Part shown: in pieces, positions 9,076 through 16,731 of the stretch | How the letters are laid out: each line of letters begins with the position of its first letter | How positions within the stretch are numbered: the first letter of the stretch is position 1 | Assembly (NCBI RefSeq): GCF_002002725.1 | Contig: NZ_MUNW01000087.1 | Coordinates: 1 to 62,955 of the forward strand | DNA: 62,955 nucleotides | Direction: 5' to 3' | Source: Sinorhizobium sp. A49 | GTDB taxonomy: Bacteria; Pseudomonadota; Alphaproteobacteria; Rhizobiales; Rhizobiaceae | Program-made: the position numbers and the translations under genes | Notes under the pieces: generated by a model | Told to the model about the DNA's origin: nothing | Databases searched by the model: none | The model's input: the letters and a program-made list of their open reading frames with translations, nothing else

Positions 9076-9331
9076 ATACCAGTTGGCCAGAGTTGGCTGG
9101 GTTCCGTGCGTCGCGTTTGACGCCAACAACGCCCTGCCCTTCCCCGGTCCGATGGACCCGAACCGGATGCCGGAAGCACCGAATGCCAAGTATGCTCACG
9201 CCCGTCCAAAAGCTGAGATCGGTTCGAAACGCGGCGAAACGACATTCGTCGTTGCGCAAGAAGAGATCAGTGGAGCCCCTTCGCGATTGCATGATCCACC
9301 CGTTTCACTGGAAGTTAGCCGGCGTCAGACC

Positions 9332-10291
9332 TCAAGCGTAGTTGACCGGCAGCCAGTCGTAGTTCGTGCTGTCTTTACGCACATGGCCGATGCCCGGAAA
9401 GGCGATATGCGCGCCCGCCACCAGATATTTACCTTCGACAGCCCGTTTAAAGGCGACGTCGCGTCCAGCAACGGCGGCGTTCTGGTCGATATCGAATTCG
9501 ATTGCGACGCCGGGTTCATCGAATTGCAGGATGTCGCCATGGGTTATGTCGCCCCAGAATACGATCTTCTGGCCATCGCTTTCCAGCGTGATGGCGCTGT
9601 GACCCGGCGTATGTCCCGCATAGAGAATGGAACCAAGACCGGGAACGGGCGCTGCGTTGTCCGCGAAGGTTTCAAATTTTCCGGCTTTCACGTATGGTGT
9701 CACGCACTGATCCGCCTCGCCAAACTGCTGCTTGACGATGCCGGTCGCCGCCTTGGCGTTCTTCGCGCTCAGCCAGAATTTGGCCTCCCGCTCATTAACT
9801 CGCAATGTCGCGTTGGGGAAGGTGCGCTTGCCATGGCTCATCAACCCACCAGAATGATCAGTGTGGATATGGGTGAGGACGACATCGTCGATGTCATCCG
9901 TTTTATAACCTGACGCCTCGATGTTGGTGACGAGTTTACCCAGCGATGGCCCCAGATAGCCGCCCGTGCCCGCATCGATCAGCACTAGTCGTTCGCCGGT
10001 GTTGACTAGGTAGGCGTTGACAGAGGTTGTCACGACTTCCCCTAGAAATGCATCATTCAATGCGCCCTGCGCGTGTTGTTCGCTGGTGTTGGTGTATAGC
10101 TTGGCCAGCGGCAGAGCAACGGTGCCGTCCGACAGGGCCGTAACCTCTACGGAGCCGATTTTCAGCCGAAAGAAACCGGGCGCCTGAACAGTGGCATAGG
10201 GTGCTTTGGCGAAGGCGATCGACGGTGCGACGAAGTGTGCGGCGATGATGCCGGACAGAGCGCCTTTGAGAATGGAACGACGGGATGGCAT
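9332..10291 (-). CDS. Tat-exported MBL-fold metallo-hydrolase
   Basis: 319 residues from ATG 10291 (MPSRRSILKGALSG), giving a twin-arginine signal followed by a hydrophobic segment ending near AFAKA. The metallo-beta-lactamase metal motif is THIHTDHSG, with later ligands in YAGHTPGHSA and an Asp in WGDITHGD. Such exported MBL proteins include lactonases and arylsulfatase-like hydrolases; the substrate is not evident. It is divergent from the LysR gene at 10385, with a shared 94-base intergenic region. Confidence 0.85.
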   Translation of the reverse strand: MPSRRSILKGALSGIIAAHFVAPSIAFAKAPYATVQAPGFFRLKIGSVEVTALSDGTVALPLAKLYTNTSEQHAQGALNDAFLGEVVTTSVNAYLVNTGERLVLIDAGTGGYLGPSLGKLVTNIEASGYKTDDIDDVVLTHIHTDHSGGLMSHGKRTFPNATLRVNEREAKFWLSAKNAKAATGIVKQQFGEADQCVTPYVKAGKFETFADNAAPVPGLGSILYAGHTPGHSAITLESDGQKIVFWGDITHGDILQFDEPGVAIEFDIDQNAAVAGRDVAFKRAVEGKYLVAGAHIAFPGIGHVRKDSTNYDWLPVNYA

Positions 10292-10316
10292 GGGTTTGCT
10301 CCTTGGGTGATGGTTC

Positions 10317-10335
10317 GGAACGGCTTGCAAGTTCC
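10317..10335. promoter_or_regulatory. Candidate LysR operator between divergent genes
   Basis: GGAAC-N9-GTTCC is an interrupted inverted repeat in the short region between the MBL hydrolase start (10291, minus) and the LysR start (10385, plus). LysR proteins typically bind T-N11-A dyads placed like this. It is assigned by position and symmetry only. Confidence 0.35.
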
Positions 10336-10384
10336 TGCCCATCAGTTAAGGATGCCTCCGTCAGCAATCAAATCGATACCGCTC

Positions 10385-11341
10385 ATGCAAGTCATCGATC
10401 ATTTCAATCTTCGTTCCTTCGACCTCAATCTTCTCGTTGCCTTCGATGCGATGATGGAAGAGATGAGCGTGACCCGTGCCGCGCAGCGATTGAAAATCCA
10501 GCAGCCCGCCATGAGCCACAATATATCCACCTTGCGCACGCTGTTTCAGGATGACCTTTTCATCCGTGTAGGACAGGTGATGAAGCCAACCGCACGGGCG
10601 CTCAATTTGTCCGGCCCGGTGCGGCAGGCTCTAAGGCAGGCGCAGGCGGCGGTATTGATGGCGGATGCATTCGATCCGGTCACCGAGCGGCGAACATTCC
10701 GCCTAGGGCTTTCCAGCGAGGTGGAACTGCTACTGCTGCCCGATCTGACGGCGCGGTTGCGGGATATCGCGCCGGGCATCCGTATTCTGGCCCGGGGTGG
10801 TGATGCGCAGGAGGTCGACGCGATGCTGGATGCGGGCGTCGTCGATCTGTCAGTAGGGTGCAGCTATCTGCCGGATTCACGGCACCATTGTGAGCCGCTG
10901 TATCAGTCCAGCGTTTTGTGCTGTTTCAATCCAAAATTGCTGAAGCTTTGTAATCCGGTGGGCCTCGATGCATATATGACCGCACAACACGCAGTAATCT
11001 CGCAGACCGATAGCCTGCATGGCTGCGTCAAGGATGCGCTTGAGCATGCGGGTGCAGAACTGGAAGTGGTGGCGGCTGCACCCGATTTCATGTCGATATT
11101 GGCAACGGCGCGTTCATCTGCGGTAATTGCCACTGTATCATCTCGCATTGCGCTTCGTTACGCGCCGCTCTTAGGACTTGAAGTGAGCCCGGTGCCATTG
11201 GCGCTTTCTTTCCCACCCGTCGCAATGGTTTGGCCGCTTCAGACGGACAGCGATCTTGGCTGCGCATGGTTGCGACAGCAAATCCGCGAGGCGATGTTGA
11301 GGACGAATGGGAGAAACGTCGCGGATATTGTCGGTCAGTAG
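10385..11341 (+). CDS. LysR family transcriptional regulator (NodD/NahR-like subgroup)
   Basis: 318 residues from ATG 10385. The HTH is MSVTRAAQRLKIQQPAMSHN with FDLNLLVAFDAMM before it, the pattern of the NodD/NahR/LinR-like subgroup. The effector domain follows. An earlier in-frame ATG at 10352 adds 11 residues and cannot be excluded. Divergence from the MBL hydrolase gene suggests it regulates that gene in response to an aromatic or similar inducer (inference). Confidence 0.85.
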   Translation: MQVIDHFNLRSFDLNLLVAFDAMMEEMSVTRAAQRLKIQQPAMSHNISTLRTLFQDDLFIRVGQVMKPTARALNLSGPVRQALRQAQAAVLMADAFDPVTERRTFRLGLSSEVELLLLPDLTARLRDIAPGIRILARGGDAQEVDAMLDAGVVDLSVGCSYLPDSRHHCEPLYQSSVLCCFNPKLLKLCNPVGLDAYMTAQHAVISQTDSLHGCVKDALEHAGAELEVVAAAPDFMSILATARSSAVIATVSSRIALRYAPLLGLEVSPVPLALSFPPVAMVWPLQTDSDLGCAWLRQQIREAMLRTNGRNVADIVGQ

Positions 11342-11514
11342 AGATCAACGCGGGCTTGAAGGTTTCGCGTTGAATGGATTCGAACCCTCGACCCGCTAGG
11401 CATATCCAGCAAGCAACTGCGAACGGATTACGATCTAAGGGACGACACCAATTCTAATCATGTTCATCGGGCGCCGTTCGGGGTTGGTGCATTGATGTGC
11501 TATCGCGCTTCCCG

Positions 11515-11857
11515 CTAAAAATTGAAGTAGACCGTGACACCTGATCGACGCTGGTAGCGGTAGTTGTCATTGTAGCCATAGTAGCCGCGATCACGGTAGC
11601 CGCCATAATACCCGTAATGACGCGGGTAGCATCTATCGCAGTAGCGGCTTATCGGAGTAGCGGCAGTCACGCCAAGCGTGCCGTCTATCCCATCGGCGAT
11701 CCGCGCGCCAATGACGATGGCTACGGTGGTTGACTTGTTCGACAGTGTTTGTCTGCACCTGTTCGGGTTTTGGCACGAAAACCGGAGCGGCGCTTAGCGG
11801 CATGGCGAAAGACGCAGCCAGACCAATCGCTGCGAAGGCAGATAAGAGCTTTTTCAT
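11515..11857 (-). pseudogene. BA14K-like secreted Gly/Tyr-rich protein, frameshifted
   Basis: From ATG 11857 the protein begins MKKLLSAFAAIGLAASF, a clear signal peptide, followed by HRSHRHWRADRRWDRRHAW. The frame closes early at 11633, but the Tyr/Gly-rich tail continues in another frame and ends RRSGVTVYFNF with a stop at 11515-11517. A +1 shift near 11640-11660 therefore breaks the gene. The arrangement (signal, His/Arg/Trp-rich core, YYGGYRDRGYYGY tail) is common in rhizobial BA14K-like proteins. Confidence 0.65.
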
Positions 11858-12019
11858 AGCAAACTCCTCTTTGTGAAGTTTACAATGACCCTGCCCGGCT
11901 GCCCCCCCCATGAACGGGGAAGACCAATGCTCCAGGTACCGTCGCCGTTGGACACGGCGTTGTTAGGAACCTCCCGCCGCGTCATCAGTTTCTCCCACAG
12001 CCCAACAGGAGAAACAGAA

Positions 12020-12261
12020 ATGGCCAAAGACAAATTGAGCGCCGGCTTCACCGGCACACCAACTGAACCACCGACAGGTGCCCGCAAGATCGCGAAGACA
12101 GCCACCGACGCTGTCAGTCGTGAAGCGAACGCGCTGGCGACCGGGTTGAACACCCACACACCGCAACCGGCGTGACGATGACGATTGGCCTTCTCGCGTT
12201 CGCAATTGGTTACGTTATGGGCCAATCGTCAGTCGACACAGGGCGAAGCCATTGGCGGTAG
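12020..12261 (+). pseudogene. Small rhizobial protein with C-terminal membrane segment, frameshifted
   Basis: ATG 12020, preceded by AGGAGAAACAGA, opens a 51-residue frame (MAKDKLSAGFTGTPTEP) that ends at 12175. The next frame, from 12178, reads MTIGLLAFAIGYVMGQ and stops at 12261; this is a typical single membrane segment with a Gly-zipper look. Together they resemble small soluble-plus-anchor proteins (DUF883-like layout), with a frameshift near 12160-12178. They could also be two tiny overlapping genes. Confidence 0.4.
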
Positions 12262-12504
12262 ATAGCGAGTTCAAAAGGGGAAAACCGCCAGTCGGTGAGA
12301 CCGGCGGTGCGCTGTGGTGGCTGGACGTTATCGTTTGACCGGCCGGTGCGCTTCTTGTGTTGGCGCAGGCGGTGATCGCCGCTTTCACGAACTTCCTTTT
12401 TTCGCTACGGACCAACAAACTGGCGTCGCTCTCGTCGGCAACGACCGCGCATTGTGATGTCAGGTTAAATCGGCCAAGTGTATTTTGGGACAGATGTGCT
12501 TGGA
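12262..12504. other. Gene-poor stretch with one GC hairpin
   Basis: No convincing gene. ACCGCC at about 12284-12289 pairs with GGCGGT at about 12303-12308, giving a short GC-rich hairpin downstream of the small membrane protein remnant. It is not followed by a T-run, so intrinsic termination is uncertain. Confidence 0.3.
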
Positions 12505-12848
12505 TCAGGCGGCGACGCCTGCAATGGCCTTCCCCCTAAGGCGATGCAGATGGCTGGCGAGGGCTTAGTGTTTCGAGTGAGGCGTAACGAAGAGATTTCG
12601 TACCGCCGAAAAGACGGACAGGAATCTTTGCATCCCGCCCGGCGACCGAAATCCCTGCATGGCCCGCTCTAGTTTTCGCAAAGGCAGATGCGAGTTCTCG
12701 GCGCGATTGTTCGGCCCTTTTGCGATCGATGCTCGACTGTCGGCATAACCTGGCGTCGTGTCGCGCGATAGGAGCGAAGCTCGTCAGTGACGATGCGCTT
12801 TGGAAGGCATCCCTGCTTTTTCATCAACCGGACCAAGAGTCGCTTGGG
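12505..12848 (-). pseudogene. IS6-family transposase, C-terminal fragment
   Basis: Reading on the minus strand from about 12848: KRLLVRLMKKQGCLPKRIV, TDELRSY, VMPTVEHRSQKG, then in shifted frames MQGFRSPGGMQRFL and FSAVRNLFVTPHSKH. This is the second half of an IS6-family DDE transposase, with several frameshifts and a stop. Its 5' half is missing because a second IS6 copy begins at about 12845 in the opposite direction, so the two are nested or abutting. Confidence 0.75.
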
Positions 12849-13662
12849 TGTTGGCACATAAACGCGGTGTCAGTGAATTGGGCATAGAGACGGTGGGGAT
12901 GAAGAGTCCTGCCGTCAGCTACAAGCGCCACCGTTTCCCGCAACAGATCATCGCCCATGCGGTCTGGTTGTACTTTCGGTTTCCGCTGAGCGCCTGCGCC
13001 TGGTCGAGGAAATGTTGCTGGAGCGCGGAATTGTCGTTTCGTATGAAACCATCCGGCGTTGGGGTCGGAAATTCGGACCGGCCTACGCAAAGCAACTTCG
13101 TCGCAGGCGACCTTCGCGCCAGGATGTCTGGCATCTGGAGAGGTGGTGGTATCGATCGCCGGCCGCAAACATTGGCTTTGGCGTGCCGTTGACCAGGACG
13201 GCTACGTTCTCGACGAGATTGTCCAGAGACGACGCGATGCGAAGGCCGCCAAGCGGCTGCTCTTCAGGCTACTGAAGAAGGCGGGCATGCCGCCCAAGCG
13301 GATCATCACCGACAAGCTCCGATCGTATGGCGCGGCCAAGCGTGACGTTATGCCGGCTGTCGAGCACTGGTCCCACAAGGGTCTCAACAATCGAGTGGAA
13401 AATTCTCATCTGCCGCTGCGAAAACGGGAACGCACGATGCAGGGTTTCCGATCAGCCGGCAGCTTGCAGCGGTTCATCTAGATCTTTTCTGCGCTCCGAA
13501 ATCTCTTCGTCACCTCGCATCACAAACGATCCGCCCTGGCCACTCACATTCACCACCGCATCCGCGCAACAGCGCATTGGAAGGCCGTGACGGGCGCCGC
13601 GGCTTGATAGCAGATTGACTGCGACAAACACCGCTCACCCTCCATAACGTGACAACTCCGCT
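12845..13662 (+). mobile_element. Degenerate IS6-family element with recognisable ends
   Basis: The left end near 12846 (GTTGGCACATAAACGCGG) matches the outer end of the partial copy at 16735-17010. The right end near 13645-13662, read on the opposite strand (GAGCGGAGTTGTCACGTTAT), is its imperfect inverted counterpart. Between them lies a broken transposase. A copy in inverted orientation lies about 3 kb downstream. Confidence 0.6.
12899..13607 (+). pseudogene. IS6-family transposase, multiply frameshifted
   Basis: Starts MKSPAVSYKRHRFPQQII at 12899. A frameshift near 12985 leads to RLVEEMLLERGIVVSYETIR. Another near 13137 leads to VVVSIAGRKHWLWRAVDQDG, then ITDKLRSYGAAKRDVMP, HKGLNNRVENSH and MQGFRSAGSLQRFI with a stop at 13481. 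The tail (LRNLFVTSHHKRSALATHIH) continues to about 13607. The D-D-E residues can be traced but the gene cannot be translated as one protein. Confidence 0.8.
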
Positions 13663-13700
13663 CCAGCCTCTATTTTCAACGGATAGATCCAATTCAAAAC

Positions 13701-13985
13701 ATGGCGCGCTATTATGCGTTGTCGATACAGCCAACACTCTTTGGCGAGTCTACCCTCATTCGAGCTTGGGGACGTATCCGGACCCGCGGCCAGGAATTGC
13801 ACCACCACTTCGTATCCGAGACTGAGGCAGTGGCGTTCCTTTGCGAAATTGCCCGCCGGAAGAACGCGAAGGGATACGTGCCCGAGGCTAGCCATGGAAA
13901 CTCAGACTACGGCATCGAGTGTCCAATGCGTGGGGCAATAATCGATGAAATACGATTTGCGACGACGCGCTCGCAGGCCGAATAG
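13701..13985 (+). CDS. Small stand-alone WGR-domain protein
   Basis: 94 residues. Residues 3-59 fit a WGR domain: YYALSIQPTLFGESTLIRAWGRI, then a HHFVSETEAVAFL helix and RRKNAKGY. WGR domains occur in eukaryotic PARPs and as short stand-alone proteins on rhizobial and other bacterial plasmids, where they are thought to bind nucleic acid. The tail from about residue 60 (EASHGNSDYGIECPMRG) is not part of the domain and resembles a segment of the next hypothetical frame at 14730. The natural end may have been altered by a deletion. Confidence 0.7.
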   Translation: MARYYALSIQPTLFGESTLIRAWGRIRTRGQELHHHFVSETEAVAFLCEIARRKNAKGYVPEASHGNSDYGIECPMRGAIIDEIRFATTRSQAE

Positions 13986-14029
13986 ATATCGCCAAATTCA
14001 CACCCCTCCCCGGATAACCAAGGGCGGCG

Positions 14030-14356
14030 TTAGCTGGCTTTCTTCAATCCCACGACCTTCCTAAGGTCGTCGTTAAGTCGACTTTGCCAACCCTTGCCAC
14101 AGTTGCGCTTGTAGTGCTCGATTATGTCGGGGTCCAACCGAATGGATACCTGCTGCCGAGGTTTATCAACGGCCGGTCGCCCTCTAGACCTCTTGATGCT
14201 CTCAGCCAGATCGGGGAAAGCTTCCGCGAACGGTCTTGCTTGGGCCAACTGCGCATCAGCCGCCTCTGGTGCGTCCGGGTCACTGGCTATCTTGCGTTGG
14301 ATTTCAGCCTCTTCTCTATCGGAGAGGCGGCGAACCTTGCGGGGTTGGTTGGTCAT
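14030..14356 (-). CDS. brnA: BrnA-family antitoxin
   Basis: 108 residues. The C-terminal part holds the ribbon-helix-helix-like DNA-binding region of BrnA: QQVSIRLDPDIIEHYKRN, then GKGWQSRLNDDLRKV. The N-terminal part is charged and disordered (LSDREEAEIQRKIASDP), as usual in the rhizobial branch. The start ATG overlaps the stop of the upstream brnT remnant by four bases (ATGA), the standard toxin-antitoxin gene order. The antitoxin is intact although the toxin is broken. Confidence 0.82.
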   Translation of the reverse strand: MTNQPRKVRRLSDREEAEIQRKIASDPDAPEAADAQLAQARPFAEAFPDLAESIKRSRGRPAVDKPRQQVSIRLDPDIIEHYKRNCGKGWQSRLNDDLRKVVGLKKAS

Positions 14357-14584
14357 AAGAGGTTCCTTTCCTTCCGGCTGGCGTCACGCATGGAAATGAT
14401 GGAAATGCCTTCCGTTCCAAGGTGGGCGAACACGACGGCGATGACGCCGTTGCGCAGGACGCCGATTGCCATGAAGCGGCCTTCCTTCGCCGGGATCACG
14501 AGAGACGACATGAAGAACTCGCCGTCCAGATCGGCAAAGTGGCTATGTTGGACTGGCGCTTGTGTTGTCGTACGTGATCTTCAT
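14353..14584 (-). pseudogene. brnT: BrnT-family toxin, frameshifted
   Basis: ATG 14584 opens MKITYDNTS, then an early stop. The KRQSNIA part of the family pattern appears in a second frame. The rest (HFADLDGEFFMSSLVIPAKE, then LGTEGISIISMR and ASRKERNLL) is in a third frame that ends at 14353. About 10 bases seem deleted where the conserved KHG motif should be, and one base is missing earlier. The RNase toxin should be inactive. Confidence 0.75.
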
Positions 14585-14593
14585 CCATTTTAT

Positions 14594-14642
14594 GTATCAC
14601 ATTTAAATTTGGATACAAGAATAAACGTGATACATTTAAATG
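14594..14642. promoter_or_regulatory. AT-rich repeats upstream of the brnTA remnant
   Basis: TGTATCAC ... GTGATACA form an 8-base inverted repeat about 20 bases apart, and each is followed by the palindrome ATTTAAAT (TGTATCACATTTAAAT and GTGATACATTTAAAT). They lie just upstream of the brnT start codon, where BrnA-BrnT complexes autoregulate, and also precede the hypothetical frame at 14640 in the other direction. This is a good operator/promoter candidate. Confidence 0.45.
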
Positions 14643-14873
14643 CTCAGAGATTCATCTGATCTTGGGCGGGAAGATGAACAATTTCGCATCCGAGGCACGC
14701 CCGTGGCATTCTATCGCGAAGGCACCCGCCGGGGAGACGCAGAGTGGGGCATCGACAGTCCAGCACTTGGGACAACCGTCGATGACCTGGCACGCGTTTC
14801 GGGGGCGAAGAAAATTCGTCAGCGTACCCATGAGGATATCGGCGCTGGGAGCGTCAGATCGACCCTATGCTAG
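14640..14873 (+). CDS. Hypothetical protein, 77 residues (uncertain)
   Basis: An open frame with QFRIRGTPVAFYREGTR and then RRGDAEWGIDSPALGTT, VDDLARV. I do not recognise the family. A segment resembles the tail of the WGR protein upstream (GNSDYGIECPMRGAIIDEI against GDAEWGIDSPALGTTVDDL), which suggests a shared small domain. A competing frame (14662-14967) overlaps it; codon third positions look more GC-rich in this one. No strong ribosome-binding site was found. Confidence 0.35.
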   Translation: MLRDSSDLGREDEQFRIRGTPVAFYREGTRRGDAEWGIDSPALGTTVDDLARVSGAKKIRQRTHEDIGAGSVRSTLC

Positions 14874-15012
14874 CAAGCGGAAACAGGCTTATTTCCGGTT
14901 AGTCCTGCTACCTCCCGATCGCGGCTGGAAAGATGATGCGGCTCCTGGAGCCGGCAACACAAATTGATTTTGCCGCACATCGGCCTTAAGCTTTTGCACA
15001 GAGAGGGCTCCG

Positions 15013-16227
15013 ATGGAACGCCGCCTTGCCGCCATCCTTGCCGTTGACATCGTGGGCTACAGCCGACTGATGGAGGCTGATGAGCGAGGCACTTTTGGCC
15101 GCATGCGGGGACGCCTCAAGGGATTGTTCGAGCCGAGGATTGCGCAGTACAACGGCCGCATTTTCAAACTCATGGGCGACGGCCTGCTGGCCGAGTTTGC
15201 GAGCGTGGTCGACGCGGTCGAATGTGCTGCGCTGTTGCAACAGGCCGTGGCGGCCGGTATCGACGACGCCCCAGCCGGTCAAGGGATCGAGGTGCGCATG
15301 GCGGTCAATCTCGGCGATGTCATCGTCGACGGGGACGACCGGCACGGCGAAGGTGTTAACATCGCGGCACGGCTTGAAAAGCTGGCCGAGCCAAGCGGGC
15401 TGATCGTCTCCCGCGCCGTCTATGACCAGGTGCGCTCCAAGGTGGCCCTGAACTTCGACGATCTGGGCGAGGTCTCGCTTCGAAACATTGTTCAGCCGGT
15501 GCAGATCTACCGGGTCCTGCCGAGCGAGCAACCCGGGCGGGCGGATATTCTGACCGTAAGCACGTCCCCGAACTTCGCTTCCAAGTGGCTGATTCATCGT
15601 CTCGGCGACTTCGCCAAGAGCCATCCTGAGATCGATCTCAGGATCAGCGCCTCGCTGCACCATGTGGATTTCGCGCGCGAGGGCGTCGATATGGCGATCC
15701 GTCACGGCGAGGGGCAGTGGCCGGGCCTCCATGTGACGCGACTCGCATCGGAGGAACTGTTTCCGGTCTGTAGTCCGAAAATGCTGCGCGGGCGGAATGC
15801 CTTGCGCGCACCGCGTGACCTGGTGCGGTTTCCACTCTTGCATCTGAATGACAAGCGCGACTGGCAGCAGTGGTTCGAGGCGGCGGGTCTCGACATTGTG
15901 GATGACGTGCGCGGCATCATCTTCAACCAAGCCAGTATGGCGATTGACACGGCGGTCGACGGTCAGGGGATAGCGTTGGCACGGACTGCGCTGGCAGCGT
16001 GGGATCTGCGGAAGGGGCGGCTGGTCAGACCATTCGACCTGGTGTTGACCGTGCCATATGCCTATTGGATCGTCTGCCCACGCGCCAGTGCCGACCTGCC
16101 AACCGTCGCAACCTTCCGGCAATGGCTCCTTGACCAGGCCGAGGAGGACACAGCCGAGCTATCACTGATTTTTCAGCGTCAGGCCGTAAACGCCAGGCAA
16201 AATGTGCCGCGCCGGCAGCGATCCTGA
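15013..16227 (+). CDS. Class III nucleotidyl cyclase domain fused to a LysR-type substrate-binding domain
   Basis: 404 residues, soluble, with no signal peptide or membrane segment. Residues 1-172 form a class III cyclase catalytic domain: metal Asp12 (AVDIVGYSRLM), Asp56 (KLMGDGLLAEF), transition-state residues Asn116 and Arg120 (GVNIAARLEKLAEPSG), and Lys52 in the ATP-selecting position; the usual Asp two before VN is Glu113. Residues about 178-395 are a GcvA-type LysR effector domain (ILTVSTSPNFASKWLI, DFAREGVDMAIRHGEG, LFPVCSPKML, NQASMAIDTAVDGQG). No HTH is present. Inference: a small-molecule-gated adenylate cyclase. It has GC-rich codon use like a resident gene and lies between inverted IS6 copies. 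Confidence 0.85.
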   Translation: MERRLAAILAVDIVGYSRLMEADERGTFGRMRGRLKGLFEPRIAQYNGRIFKLMGDGLLAEFASVVDAVECAALLQQAVAAGIDDAPAGQGIEVRMAVNLGDVIVDGDDRHGEGVNIAARLEKLAEPSGLIVSRAVYDQVRSKVALNFDDLGEVSLRNIVQPVQIYRVLPSEQPGRADILTVSTSPNFASKWLIHRLGDFAKSHPEIDLRISASLHHVDFAREGVDMAIRHGEGQWPGLHVTRLASEELFPVCSPKMLRGRNALRAPRDLVRFPLLHLNDKRDWQQWFEAAGLDIVDDVRGIIFNQASMAIDTAVDGQGIALARTALAAWDLRKGRLVRPFDLVLTVPYAYWIVCPRASADLPTVATFRQWLLDQAEEDTAELSLIFQRQAVNARQNVPRRQRS

Positions 16228-16371
16228 TATGCGTGGATGCCAGTTCTGATCGTGGCGAGGCGTTAGGGTCAGGTCTTTGGGTATAAGTGCTCCGACGGAA
16301 GGGCAGAGAAGGCCGCGCGGTCGACGATTCCTGCAAACGATCGCCCGACTGACGACAGCGCCGATTCCATA

Positions 16372-16664
16372 TCACATTCGCAACCCCAGCCCCTTGCTGA
16401 GGGTCCGCTTCAGCTCGTATTGACGCGACAGCTCGGCGCGTTGCGTGCGATCGGTGATGCGAGCAACATCCTTGATGCGATCAAGTTTCGTGGCGAACTC
16501 CGGCCCAAGACGCATATCTTCCATCTTGAGGTCGCGCATATCGGCGCTGCCAAACCGCCGCTCGAGCGCTTGGGCGATTTTTGTTGCCTCCTCAAGCGCT
16601 TGCTTTCCTTCCGGTGTGCCGGACAGCTACTCGAGGAACTGCGGCTTCTCCGATTGCGACAAGC
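16372..16664 (-). pseudogene. C-terminal remnant of a conjugal relaxase-like protein (tentative)
   Basis: On the minus strand a frame reads EGKQALEEATKIAQALERRF, MRDLKMEDMRLGPEFATKL, then TQRAELSRQYELKRTLSKGL with a stop at 16372-16374. An in-frame TAG lies near 16627. The charged helical pattern and ending resemble tails of rhizobial TraA/MobQ-type relaxases, but I am not certain of the family. It has no N-terminal half and ends at the large inverted repeat. Confidence 0.35.
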
Positions 16665-16731
16665 CTGTTGGTTTCCACGCAGAACTGAGCCGGTTAGGCG
16701 CATAAGCTCAGTTCCGCGTGGAAACCAACAG
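16665..16731. repeat. 26-bp inverted repeat with 15-base spacer
   Basis: Left arm 16665-16690 starts CTGTTGGTTTCCACGC; right arm 16706-16731 ends GCGTGGAAACCAACAG. The arms are complementary over 26 bases with one mismatch. The spacer 16691-16705 is CGGTTAGGCGCATAA. It sits exactly between the relaxase-like remnant and the truncated IS6 copy, so it probably marks a recombination or transposon end, or results from an inverted duplication. Confidence 0.8.

Noticed and set aside
9076-9331. Short frames between the LysR fragment and the MBL gene
   Set aside because: No domain, poor start sites and overlapping frames on both strands; treated as non-coding or decayed.
9038-9913. Long plus-strand open frame of 291 codons
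   Set aside because: It is the antisense shadow of the MBL hydrolase gene; the minus strand carries signal peptide, metal motifs and full-length homology.
11371-11392. GGATTCGAACCCTCGACC, another T-arm-like string
   Set aside because: Isolated; no complementary stems were found within 80 bases, so no tRNA or attachment site was called.
12284-12308. Intrinsic terminator after the small membrane protein remnant
   Set aside because: The short GC stem has no following T-run, so it was noted only within the gene-poor stretch.
16665-16731. Integron attC site or dif-like Xer site
   Set aside because: GTTAGGC and GCGCATAA occur in the spacer, but the outer ends do not follow the attC R'/R'' pattern and no second Xer half-site is present.
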